From NCBI GenBank assembly GCA_021464245.1, contig JADCRB010000037.1, positions 4,046,056 to 4,110,055 on the forward strand: a DNA stretch of 64,000 nt, given 5' to 3'. Each line of letters starts with the position of its first letter. Positions within the stretch are counted from its first letter, which is position 1. The notes under the pieces were generated by a model. That model was not told the origin of the DNA and did not search any database. It was given only the letters and a program-made list of their open reading frames with translations. This DNA comes from Carallia brachiata (taxonomy: Eukaryota; Streptophyta; Magnoliopsida; Malpighiales; Rhizophoraceae). Below, piece after piece: positions 25,126-37,100 of this stretch. The translations under genes and the position numbers were made by a program.

Positions 25126-28100
25126 ATGGAGTCCCTCCGCCTAACGCCGCCGCAGCCTCAGGTGGCCCTTCTCCGCCGTAAAACTTCGAATTTGGCCTCA
25201 CAATGGGCCCTTACTAGGCCCCAGAAAAACAACAACCGCTGCGGAGCCGCCAAGCCGTTTGTCGGTGTCGTCGCCACCTTGTCAAAGCCGACTGCGGAGA
25301 TCCCTCCATTGCCAACTTCTTCATCCGTTTCTTCCGTCGAGAACTCGCTGCCGACCTCAACTCCTCCGTTACCGCATACTCGGATGAAAGTCTCTTCCAA
25401 TTCTCTTCAGTACCCGGCCGGTTACCTTGGCGCCGTGCCGGAGCGCACCGGCCAGGATGGACATGACGGCTCTGTAACGGCAATGGGCTATTTGACGAGC
25501 ATTCTGTCTTCGAAGGTTTATGACGTGGCCACTGAATCTCCATTGCAGTTCGCTCCTAAGCTTTCCGAGAGATTGGGTGTCCAGGTTTGGCTCAAGAGGG
25601 AGGATTTGCAGCCTGTAAGCTCTTTTTTTTTTTTTTTTTTTTAAATGAAAGTTTTTTTTTTTTTGCTAATAATTGCCTTATAATTAGTGGATTTGAGTCG
25701 ACCATTTTTGTTTTTTTAGACCGTGGGGTTGGTTTTGATGTTGTATTGTTGTTTTTATATGCGCTGAATGGTGATTTTTTTTTGGCTGTAAAGGGTGAAT
25801 AGAATTTAGAACATTAAAATTTTCATCTTTGTAACCAGCACATTTTGTTTGTATATTCATTGTTCACAAGTAATCATAAGTTATTTGATTGAGATGGCAA
25901 CAATAGTGATTAGTTGGTTTTAGGTCTGTTTTTTCCTTATTTCTGGCTGCATGAGAACCTTTATGTACTTCTTGGTTTCTGGAGATTATGTTGTAGGTTG
26001 GAAATGCCTTTTGGATATTTGAAAAGGTAGGTGCATGGCCAATTGATTCAATATTCATGGGTTTGATTGCTTGGTTTTTAGGTTTTCTCATTTAAATTAC
26101 GTGGAGCCTATAATATGATGGCAAGACTTCCGGAAGAGCTGTTAGAAAAAGGGGTTATTTGCTCATCAGCTGGAAACCATGCTCAAGGTGTTGCATTAGC
26201 TGCAAAGAGATTAGGTTGCAACGCTGTGATTGCCATGCCTGTTACTACACCTGAAATTAAGGTACTTTTGGATTTTTCTCTCATTGAATCACGATAGCAT
26301 GATTTGTCTTTGAATGATGGTTTTCTTGTCTTACAGTGGAAATCTGTGGAGAAGTTGGGTGCAACAGTTGTTCTAGTTGGGGACTCCTATGATGAGGCGC
26401 AGGCATATGCTAAAAAGAGGGGTGAAGAAGAGGGTCGAACATTTATACCTCCCTTTGATCACCCTGATGTCATCATAGGACAGGGAACAGTTGGAATGGA
26501 GATTGTGCGTCAAATGAAAGGCCCATTGCATGCAATCTTTGTGCCTGTGGGTGGTGGTGGTCTCATAGCTGGTATTGCAGCTTACGTGAAGAGGGTGAAT
26601 CCCGAGGTATGTTGATTAATGTGTAAGAATTATTAAACATTTTAAAAACTTTCTGGGATGTACGTTAATGTTCAGCAATAACTATTTAAGTATTTTAGGT
26701 ATTTTCTATGTTTTTGTGTTTGGAAAATCTGTCATGGGTTCCACAGGCATCTAATGCTCTCCTGAATTTAGTTTCTGTATTCATTTTCCTTTCCTTGACT
26801 TTGCATTGAGTTGAGTTTCTGTTTTTCTGCTACGCATCCTCGAAGAAATATATTATTCGTTTATAAATGCAGGTAAAGATCATTGGGGTGGAACCCACTG
26901 ATGCAAATGCAATGGCCTTGTCGCTTCATCACGGTGAAAGAGTAGTTCTGGATCAGGTTGGTGGTTTTGCAGATGGTGTGGCTGTTAAAGAGGTTGGTGA
27001 AGAAACTTTCCGCTTGTGCAAGGAACTGGTAGATGGTGTTGTTCTTGTAAGCCGCGATGCCATCTGTGCTTCCATAAAGGTTGTTGTGTGTGTTTATTTT
27101 TTTTTTTATGTTTGAACTTTTTGACTGCCTATATGTGGGCACAAATGCTTCTTTATATCACATTATGCATTTCATGGGGTCTAAGTATGAGTATATTGGT
27201 TGTTGTTATTTTAAGTTGTACTTTGCAAGAAAGGAAAGAGTTCCAATAAATTTATGGTATAACATAGTAACCCATAGTCGTGCATAGCTGAATTTTCATT
27301 CACATATGTTCCATTTGATTCAAGATACAATAACATGCACAACTGTTTTAAAACTTATGCATTATAACAGTGAGAGAGGATGTGAGGGAGAGAGGAGGAA
27401 GATTCTGTGTCCTTGATATGCAATATTCTCATGGTTGCCCTAGGCCATACCTTTATTGCTTCCTTCCTGCATGTCTTGTTAACTTTCTCTTATTTTGTTC
27501 AGTGATTTTTAGGGATCGTTGAACTTTTCATGTTGGAATTAAACAAGCCAATAATTGAACTTTTTGGTTGTTTTTTTTTTTTTTGCAGGATATGTTTGAG
27601 GAGAAGAGGAACATTTTGGAGCCAGCAGGTGCTTTGGCCCTTGCTGGAGCTGAAGCATACTGCAAGTATTATGGCCTCGAGGGAGATGCTGTTGTTGCTA
27701 TTACCAGTGGAGCAAACATGAACTTTGATAAGTTGAGGGTTGTGACTGAGCTTGCCAATGTTGGAAGGCAAAAAGAGGCTGTGCTTGCAACCATTATGCC
27801 AGAGGAGTGTGGGAGCTTCAAACAATTTTGTGAACTGGTTTTCTCTGCAGCTTTGCTGGCTTCCCTGTAGAAAAATTGTATTACTATCGGTGGGTAATCA
27901 AATTATTTGTGTGACAGGTGGGGCCTGTGGATATCACCGAGTTTAAATATAGGCGTAATTCAGAAAAGCAGGCTGTTGTCTTGTATAGGTCAGTGTAAAC
28001 TGAGCATTTTATGAATTATGGTAAAAACAACGATTTTTATAGTATGATTGGTTGTTTCATGATTATTCTAGAGATACTATTCGTTCCGACAGCATTATGC

Positions 28101-29261
28101 TGAGTGAGAGAATTTTTTTTTTGGGGATTACGTGCAGTGTTGGCCTTCACACAATTTCTGAACTTGAAGCGATGCAGCAGCGGATGGATTCTTCTCAACT
28201 AATTACTTACAATCTTACAGCAAGTGATTTGGTCAAAGATCACCTGCGTTATTTGGTAATCATAATTTCTTAATTCCTTCGGTTGATACCTTTAAGTCAT
28301 TCTTCAGATGGATGTGAACATATCCTATCAAGTAAAAGGTGTCTATCATTTTGTGCAATGCATATCTCCGACCACCTGCTTGAGAAGAAACAAACCATTT
28401 TGATTAAACCCAGTTCCACCACATGCCCACTGCCATCTATATAATTCCATTTCTTTAGGCACAGTGATCTTTTTTTTGTCCTGATTCTTTTTAAAAGGAA
28501 AGGGGAGTTGCAGTTGAAGTCTGCAACTAGTCTCGTACCCAGTAGGTAAGGATTCACTGGGCTAAATTCTTAGCCTAGTAGCGTGGCAATTTGTCTTTGA
28601 CTTAACATGAACAATAAATGAAATATATCCTGTCTTCTGCCCTAAAGAAATATTCTTTGAGTCGCTTCCCCTATCAGTGAAAATTGAGGTGCATATTATA
28701 AAGCAAAAGAGTTTCAACTTCTTCCAACCTCCCATTTTGATGTTATTTCTTCTTGTGCAAAACCTGTAAATTCTTAACGTGAGTCCTGCGCCTCTCCCTC
28801 TCTTCTGCTGCTGAGTGCTATTGTGCAACACCGAATTTTTGCTCATGCGTCTGCTGCATCATACGGATCTTTTGCAGATGGGTGGTAGATTAAATGTTCC
28901 CAATGAGGTTCTTTGTCGCTTTGTTTTTCCAGAAAGGCCTGGTGCTTTGATGAAATTCTTGGATGCTTTTAGTCCACGATGGAACATTAGCTTGTTCCAT
29001 TATCGGTCACAGGTTTGCTTCTTAAATCTTCTCCTGTCTATGTTACTGTTAGATGAAATCTGCATTGGAATTTTCTACAATCAAAATTCATGTCATATTG
29101 TCGCTGGGTTTCTCAAATAGGGCGAATCCGGTGCAAACGTATTGGTTGGTATCCAGGTCACGCCTAGTGAGATGAATGAGTTCCAAAATCGTGCCAACAG
29201 CCTTGGGTATGATTATGAAGTTGTAACCAATGACCATCAGTTTCAACTTCTGATGCATTAA
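25126..29261 (+). CDS. OMR1: Threonine deaminase (threonine dehydratase), biosynthetic, chloroplast
   Basis: Nine exons give 619 residues: 25126-25614, 26082-26261, 26337-26606, 26873-27079, 27589-27837, 27918-27988, 28138-28255, 28878-29012, 29121-29261. All junctions are GT-AG and in phase. The enzyme converts L-threonine to 2-oxobutanoate and ammonia, the first committed step of isoleucine synthesis, in plastids. The first 80-100 residues are a Ser/Pro-rich transit peptide. The PLP lysine is in [11 protein letters not shown] (Lys168). SSAGNHAQG and the phosphate-binding VGGGGLIAG loop follow. The C-terminal third holds two ACT-like regulatory domains (…[13 protein letters not shown]… and [15 protein letters not shown]), so allosteric feedback by isoleucine is expected. 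An upstream in-frame ATG at 25072 would add 18 residues; 25126 has the better AAAATGG context. An AATAAA lies 342 bases past the stop. The symbol is by orthology to Arabidopsis. Confidence 0.96.
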
Positions 29262-31723
29262 TTAGGGTCGTGTTGCAAAGTTATAATGGGGGTCCATTAG
29301 GCAGCTTGGCGGTGAATTGGTTACAAAGTACTGAGAGGAAGAAGGAATCTCTCAACCATTCCAGGAGAGATGCAAGAATTGGTGCCATAGGTATTTAACT
29401 CGTGACTTCCTGACATTTTCGCTGGAGAAGAGGGAGGAGTCTGTGCTGTGTCTTAAACCTTGTGATTTATCTCTATCCCATCATTTTTGTGCTATTTGTC
29501 AGATCTTAAGGAAAGTAATGTGCTTTGTTATTGTAGTGGAAGGTTCTATGCCCATGCAAGCGTGTGATCTGGGAGGAATTTTGTAATATCATTGTGCCGC
29601 TAAATAAAGCTTTCGTTTTCAGGATGAAATCAATCTAAGTTCTTGTTATACATCTAACATCTACTTAAGGATGGTGCAGAACACCTATCTTGCAAATCTA
29701 GCACAGGTCCAGACAGTCATTTGGATTTTCTGCATTAATTGAGTGTTCTTGTCTATCCATTGATCAATTTGCGGGTGTGGAACTGTATCATATGATCTCG
29801 GGAGATTGCTGCTACTTGCACTACCACAGTATGTCGAGTTTTATCTTTATTGAATGTGTGTCTGTGGGAACCGTGACCATTCCATCTCAAGAATCCGTGT
29901 TAGGATTGTTCTTTAAGGATGTTCATTTGTTCGCACCACTTGGAACATCAAGTATTTCAAACTGGCATTAACTTATTTTCCATAAAAACAAAATGTGATG
30001 AAAAATGCATTGCAGCTCGAATTTTGCTGGTGTCATTTTCGCTTTATTTTCAATGATGCCGTTGTGTAATGGCTTTGTCTCAAGGCTCTATATATAATTA
30101 TATATATATATATAGCGCATAAAAAAGTGACTTCAAAATAACAACGAAATTATATGAACTTTTGCTATTTAATTTTAAGTGAAGCTATGTTAATCTAGCT
30201 CTTTTTGTTTTTTTTTTTCAACCCACATGGCATCCAGATTTTACTGTTTCGTCCCACAAAAGGCACCTCGAGGCTTTCGGCATACTTGCTAGGAAGAGGG
30301 AAAGAAACAGGACAACCAAAGTTGTATGCCCGTGGCATCCATCCGGTCAAGAGGTGTCTCAGGGAGTGACACCAACAGCTAAACCAACTTGGGTTGGCTT
30401 TGAAGGGCGTGTCTCAATTTCTGGCAGGGCCTTAAAGACAAAGAAGAGCACCCGGTGCAACACACAAAAGTTCTTAAATGCAGTTACTGGGCAATACTGA
30501 TCAGTTCTGCAGCAGCCAGTAGCAACATTTACATATAACCACACAGCACGCCGGACCCAATTTCCCAGCAAAAGTAGGACTTTTGTTCAAAAATATCTCG
30601 CCCTAATTCCTTTACTAGCCCAATGAAAAAGAATTGCCAGTTGACACTAGTTCAGTTTCTTTATACAAATTTGGAGAACATGTGTGGTTACATTTATGCC
30701 CCATGAGTGCATCATGCAAATGAACTTGGTTTGAGCAGTGACCAAAAGGGGTCCTAACACTTTTCAAAAATAACAGCACTAGTTGCTTCCACTTGGTGGA
30801 GGTGAGAATTTTCTTCTCGGTTTAATTGCTCCCACTTTCTCTGGTGATAAATATCTTTAGATATAAATTTATTAAAGTAGTTGAAAGGATAAATAGTTCT
30901 ATGCTCGAGCTATGCATGATTGTTATCTTCGATCTTTGCGAATTGCGATGAGTAAAGTTACATGAGTGGCATCGGCATTACAATATGCTGGCCAAGCACT
31001 AACATTCTCCATAATGTGGTGGCATTTCGGCGGACACTTGGCAAGAGGCTTAAGGGCACAATCATTAGGTCCCCCTCTTGGCTGCCTTTCATGCTTAATT
31101 TATTCATCAATTTCCGTTTGCTTTTCGTAAATTTCCCATTTTTTCCCCTTTTTCCTCAAAGAGTATGCCTCAAAGATTTAATGGAGTATTAGGTCTTTCT
31201 TGTTGCTTTGACATAATGAAGACACGGCTGCTTCAGAAGCATCACATATAACGTGATTCTTAGATAGAAAAGGCATAGACTTTTTTCCTCAAATTCTTCA
31301 TGGCGTCCAAAGCTTTATCTAAACTCTTCGTCACCTTCTGTAAACATTACGTACAAGCGTGGACAAAAAATGGGTACTCCATGGTTGGCCAAAAGAATTA
31401 ACCTACAAGCCAACCTGGCCAAAAATGGATTTACTTTTAGTTAGCCTAACAAGACTCAAAATAACATAGAGGAAAGCCAAGAAGGGGGGGGGGGTGCTAA
31501 TCGTGCATCCTTCCCATAAAATAAGCAACCTTTATTGGAAATCTGATCAATTCAGTTATTACATTTGACCATTATTGCCCACTTACACTGGAGTTCCCCT
31601 TCTTAAATTCTCTCCCCACCTGCCTCCCCCTCCACACACTCTTTCTTGCTTGCCCACATATGCAAAAGCAAATGCACACATACTAACACTAGTAGAGGGA
31701 CAGTGTTGAGAAAGGAAGGTAAA
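29262..31723. other. Intergenic region between threonine deaminase and the GDSL gene
   Basis: The first 350 bases are the probable 3' UTR of the deaminase gene. A less AT-rich stretch at 30230-30600 has a 70-codon minus-strand frame that I cannot match to a family. A (TA)n run lies at about 30095-30115 and a G-run at about 31485-31495. The last 150 bases are pyrimidine-rich, as expected for a leader. Confidence 0.6.
29603..29608 (+). other. Candidate poly(A) signal of the threonine deaminase gene
   Basis: AATAAA 342 bases downstream of the stop codon at 29261, in T-rich surroundings. Confidence 0.45.
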
Positions 31724-33517
31724 ATGGAGTTTGCATTCAGTCTTTGGGCTAGTTTCTTGCTTGCTTTGGTGCTCCCAGTGGCGCGCGCGGATCCTCTTGT
31801 GCCAGCTCTTAACATCTTCGGGGACTCTGTTGTTGATGTGGGCAACAACAACAACCTGAGTACAATCGTCAAAGCAAACTTCCCTCCTTATGGAAGGGAC
31901 TTTGTTACTCACAGACCAACTGGAAGATTCTGCAATGGAAAGCTGGCCACAGACTTCACTGGTAACATTTCTTAGGAATCAGCTTTTGTTTCTTCTTGTT
32001 TTCAAGTCCTTTGACGGTTTGATTTGCTTCATGCACAGCTGAGTACCTTGGCTTCACCTCATACCCACCAGCTTACCTTAGCCCAGACGCCAAGGGAAGG
32101 AACATCCTCCCTGGCGTCAACTTTGCCTCAGCTGCTTCTGGCCTTTATGACGGGACAGCCCAGTTATATGTATGTATCTCTCTCTCTCTCTCTCTCTCTC
32201 TCCCTCTCCCTCTCTCTCTCCTACAAAACAAGATGAACATATGGCCAAATCACTCGTTCTTGTGGCCTTTGCAGGGTGCCATTTCATTGACCCAACAATT
32301 GAATAACTACAGAGAGTACCAAGCAAGAGTTGTGAACATGGTGGGAAACGCCAGAGCCAACAGCATATTCTCAGGTGGAATCCACCTCCTGAGTGCGGGT
32401 AGCAGTGATTTTATTCAGAATTACTACATCAACCCCCTTCTTAACGGAGTCTACTCGCCCGATCAGTTCTCGGACATTCTCATGAGGTCTTACACAGCTT
32501 TCATTCAGGTATCACATTCTATACTTTCTTTGTTTCTGAACAAACACTTTCGAGGACAAAAGTTACTCAGAGAAAAGGGGGCAAAAATTAGGTTGAGTAA
32601 AGTAGACGAGAATCTACCAATCAGTTAAATTTACATTCCACATCATCCACATTATCAAACTTCTGTAAAACCCATCTATCTTATACATGGGAGAATATTG
32701 CACTATAAACTTTAATAGCATGATGTTTTGCTTGAATATACATAAAACAAAATCCAAAATCCTCTTCTTTACTTTCTTCGAAGCATCAAGTTCTCACTGA
32801 TCAGAACGGTATTGACACAGAATTTATATGGACTGGGAGCAAGAAGGATTGGAGTAACAACCTTGCCGCCAACAGGGTGTTTACCTGCAGCTATCACCCT
32901 CTTTGGTTTGGGAAGCAACCAATGTGTTGAGAGGTTAAACAGAGACGCTATTTCGTTCAACAACAAGCTAAACAGCACTTCTCAAAGCCTGGTGGATAAG
33001 CTCCCTGGGCTCAAACTAGTGGTTTTTGACATCTACAACCCCCTCTTGGACCTGGTTACAAAGCCTAGTGATAGTGGTAATGTTGAGAATCTGCAGAATA
33101 CAGGCAGTAAATATTGCATGTTAAATAACCCACATATACATCACATATTCCATAATGATCACACTGGAAGAGTCTCAAAATCAAGCATTTGTTAAAGCAA
33201 AGACTATGCATATAACATCAGATGGATGTCATGATAGTTTTTGTTTAAATGTCATAAGCATCCAGCATTTGGTTTGCATGCCACTGAAACTTTTGTTCTG
33301 TTAAATTTGTCTTGTGGGCACAGGCTTCTTTGAGTCCAGAAAGGCTTGCTGTGGAACTGGTACATTTGAGACGTCAATGCTTTGCAATGCCAGATCTGTA
33401 GGAACATGCTCCAATGCTACACAGTATGTCTTCTGGGATGGATTCCATCCCTCTGAAGCTGCTAACGAGGTCTTGGCTGGTGACCTACTTGAACAGGGAT
33501 TCTCCCTCATTTCTTAA
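31724..33517 (+). CDS. GDSL esterase/lipase (SGNH hydrolase, APG-like)
   Basis: Five exons give 350 residues: 31724-31961, 32039-32169, 32275-32508, 32821-33076, 33324-33517, all GT-AG and in phase. A 22-residue signal peptide ([20 protein letters not shown]…) predicts secretion to the wall or apoplast. Block I is [15 protein letters not shown] with the nucleophile Ser35. Block V is [12 protein letters not shown] with Asp325 and His328. Block III reads [12 protein letters not shown], so the usual GxND asparagine is serine, a variation I recall in this APG subgroup. [18 protein letters not shown] is the family's conserved fourth-exon motif. An in-frame ATG at 31646 exists, but it would bury the signal peptide. 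A long (CT)n tract starts just after the donor of intron 2. The gene is tail-to-tail with UPL7, 602 bases apart. The lipid substrate is unknown. Confidence 0.93.
32177..32220 (+). repeat. (CT)n microsatellite in GDSL intron 2
   Basis: Continuous CT repeat with two CCCT interruptions, beginning about 8 bases after the splice donor GTATGT at 32170. Confidence 0.95.
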
Positions 33518-34119
33518 GATCAATCCACCATAAGTAGAATCGTACGTGGCTACAATCTATTTCGTATCATTTTCTATATCTGTTCTTTGCTGGTTGTGTT
33601 ACCGTCATTTGGTTATGTAAACCTTTATAGCTATACACACAGCAGGAGAAACTTGTGGTCTTACCTTATTTTCAGAAATATTTTATGTCAGTCACTTATT
33701 TAAAAAAGATAACCATGGTCATTATCAACTGAATACCAGTCGAAGAACAATAAGCTGTTGTCCAAAAGATTCAATAAATTTTTTCCATTGCACGACTGTT
33801 ATTTCAGCATTAAAGAATTACAGCCTGTGGAAGCAGCCCAGAGAATTTGGTTGTCTACTTCATTCATGCATTTTTCCCACCATCTCCATTGCGATGGCAT
33901 CCTTTTAGCAGAACTTAATTATTCTTTTCCTTCTCAGAATAGACCTGATTAAGTAGAACGATTCTTCATTTAAGGGTGCTCATGCAACACCACTATGATG
34001 GCATAAAAATGTCCAGCTGATAGATTGCAACTAAAATTGTACTTCATTCAGTATAACATGAAAGATTTGGGAAGACAATCGGGTAAAGTTTCACCTGAAG
34101 CAGCAACAAGCCAAAATCC
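33518..34119. other. Short intergenic region between convergent GDSL and UPL7 genes
   Basis: It should contain both 3' UTRs. I see no other feature. Confidence 0.7.
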
Positions 34120-37100
34120 CTAAGACAGTTCAAAGCCAGTGTTCGAACTTATTGCATAAAGAAGTTTTGCTTTCAAAGTGCTAGCACGTTTGTATGTTGG
34201 AAGCTGTAAATCCAAAAGGATGAGAACAAAAAAGACACTGATTAGATGCATGCCATTTGATGTAGTTGTTCTAAGCTTTGAATAGAGTACCTTGAGAGTA
34301 TTGTAGCATGTAGAAGCTGAGGGAAGCCGCTCCACATCCTGCCCTCCAATTGTTGCCCATATAGAGGCATCACATGTCACCTACACAAAGCCAAGATACT
34401 GATTCAATTTGTCCCACCGGTAAAAATAAAAACAAATTTTTTTTCCCTGTACTTGTCGCTAATGTACAGCAGCCATCATAGTCCCACCACCTCTACTCTA
34501 TTAAAGAGGAATTGATTCAAATCTCAACAGAGATTCCTGACCAAATTTTGACAAGCCTCTGTACACGGCCGGGAAACAGTAAAATTCTAACAAATTGAAT
34601 GTGATTCAATGACCCCTGGGGGCCAGAATTACCTTATGGATGGTAAAAGATGGCTGCAAGTGCTTGAACCCAAGTAATGGTGCTCGTGAACAGCTGGTCA
34701 CAAATTTGAGCATCTTACAACGTTCATCTGGTGTCAATCCTTTGATTACCTGGAAGAATCATCAAATGATGAATTGAATACGAAACAAAATTAGACCAAT
34801 GCGTACGTGCATGCATCTTTATCCAAGATAAACACTCTTATGGACGATAGGATCCTACTATCAAGTTTGTAATGTGAACAAGAACATTGCCATTAGACCA
34901 ATGTGTATGTGAATGTATCTTTATCCAAGATAAACACCTTTATGGATGATAAGATACTATTATCAAGTTTGTAATGTGGACAAGAACATTGCCAAGCAGA
35001 AGCATATGTAAACTGAATGTCATTATTTCCCATTTACAGGGAAGCTGCCTCCCCACTGACTAAGAAGTGGGTGGCACAGGAGCAATAAAATAGCCAAAAA
35101 AAAAAAAAAAAACCAAAGCTGAGACCACAGGAAGATGTTGTGATTGTATTTTACAGAATGAGAAGCTACGAGGACATGGACTGAAAGGAAAATATTCTAA
35201 CCACTATGACCAGACTAATAACAAATTAGAGAATAAATATTCCATTATCTTAGAGCAAGTGCAGAAGTTTCATCTGCATAAGGAGAGAGAAGAAATAACC
35301 AGGCTAAACATCCTTAGATGGTCTGTTCAAGATACCTTCCAAGTGAACATAGCCAAATTTTGTTACCTAGGCAAGCAATTATGCATCTTCCATTATTCAG
35401 AATGCAGCTCTGTTTGTTTAACATGTAAATTTCTCCCCAGTAAATACTAGATAAAAGAAGAGAACAAAAAGGTAGAGAACTGAAAAAATTAGGGTTCAGA
35501 TGTTTGAGAAAATTTATACAGGAAGATGACTAAAAAGCAGAGGAAAATTTGAGTTAATTTACATTTGCTAAATGCGGAAAATACCTCCCAGAAAAGCTTA
35601 ATAGTCCGGCTTCCCTCAGAATAGCCACCAGTGTATCTTGTGTTATTTCTCAAATCATCAACATCAATATCAAGGTCACCACCTGAAAGTAACTGAATAA
35701 GAAATCTGCATTAGCCTACAGAATGAACTGCTGAAGAGCAACAAGAAAATGAAAGTTGAGAATTTCAAAGAAATCCATGCATTTTCTCGTTGAATTCAGC
35801 ATTCTATGTTAATGGTGGAGGATCACCAGTGTGCTAGCCCAGTAATTTGATGATTTGTCTTCCTAACTTCTGAAACGTGGCATCATGTATTGAACAATAA
35901 TGGTAATACAAAAGAACAGATGACCAAAGCCAGTGATCTCAAATTATTGGAAAGACAACTAATTCCATAAACAATCTGTATAATAGACTCGATGCATGTA
36001 TGGCAGATCGAGAGGAATTACCTGATTGAATTCACTTGCATTAAATAATTTCAACCATGATGGTGATACAAGATCTGTCAGTCCTCTATAAAATGCATTT
36101 GAAAATGGCAGTAACTGCACTTTGAAAACACATCATATTGTAAATATAATACAAGCTTAGACCATTGGAATGCTTTATAAACAGAAGAAATTAAAGACCT
36201 GTCGGTTGAGTTTATAATCTGCCATTGCATGAATATACTGCATTTTGTTCTCATTTGTCACAAAGACATCCTTGCCACCAGGCTTAAGCTCAATGACATG
36301 CCGATTACCAAATGCTTCTTCTGTAATTGTGAAGTCCAAAGAGAGATCCTTGATGTCACCATCGTAATGCTGGGGATAAGACATGACAAATTTATGAATT
36401 TTGTCAAATTATTAGCAAAACAGAGTCAATAATTTCTCTGGGTGACAAAAATCTCAAGCGACAAAGAGGAGAATATCCAAACAATCAAAGTGTCCCAACC
36501 AGTAACCAGTAAGCCTTGTTTTAAATAATCCAGCTCACAATGATACCAATAAGATCGTTCACAAAGTTTTGCATAAATTGTTGGCAATTACAGCATATTT
36601 AGGAACATGTCACTTAGTGCAGGTCGGGGCACCTGGCAGTGTTGCGAGGGGAACAAACTTAAGAATGCTCCCCATGTTAGCCCAAAAATTATCAAACTAG
36701 ATTTGGAAGAATATGGATGGATGGATAAATAAAACTCAACTTCAGGGGCAGGGCATCATAATAGTTTGAAGAAACAAAGCTTAAAGTTCAAGGAAAACTT
36801 TAGAAACTACATTGCATGAACATGCCCCCTATATTAGTAGTGTAAGGGCTGTTAGTATTAAATGCTTCAAGTATAGACCAATTTTCCAATTTGAAAATAT
36901 CCTGGATTCTAGGAAGGGGAAGTCCAGTACAAGAAAAAAGTATTGGTCCCCCTAGTGGAACTAGCCAAATGCTGAAAGCACGCTCTACCTGCTGTCCTTC
37001 AAGCACTCTGACTTACCTGCAACTCTCTTTTTTTCCTCTCTTTCTCTGCCATCATTTAGGTTCTCCTACTATCTTCATATTCTCTTCTTTTTCCCCTGTC

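Noticed and set aside
30236..30571. Minus-strand gene fragment in a less AT-rich island
   Set aside because: The 70-codon frame has no recognisable domain or splice context, so it is noted only within the intergenic description.
31646..31723. Upstream start for the GDSL gene
   Set aside because: It is in frame but adds 26 polar residues in front of a clear signal peptide; the 31724 ATG is the better start.
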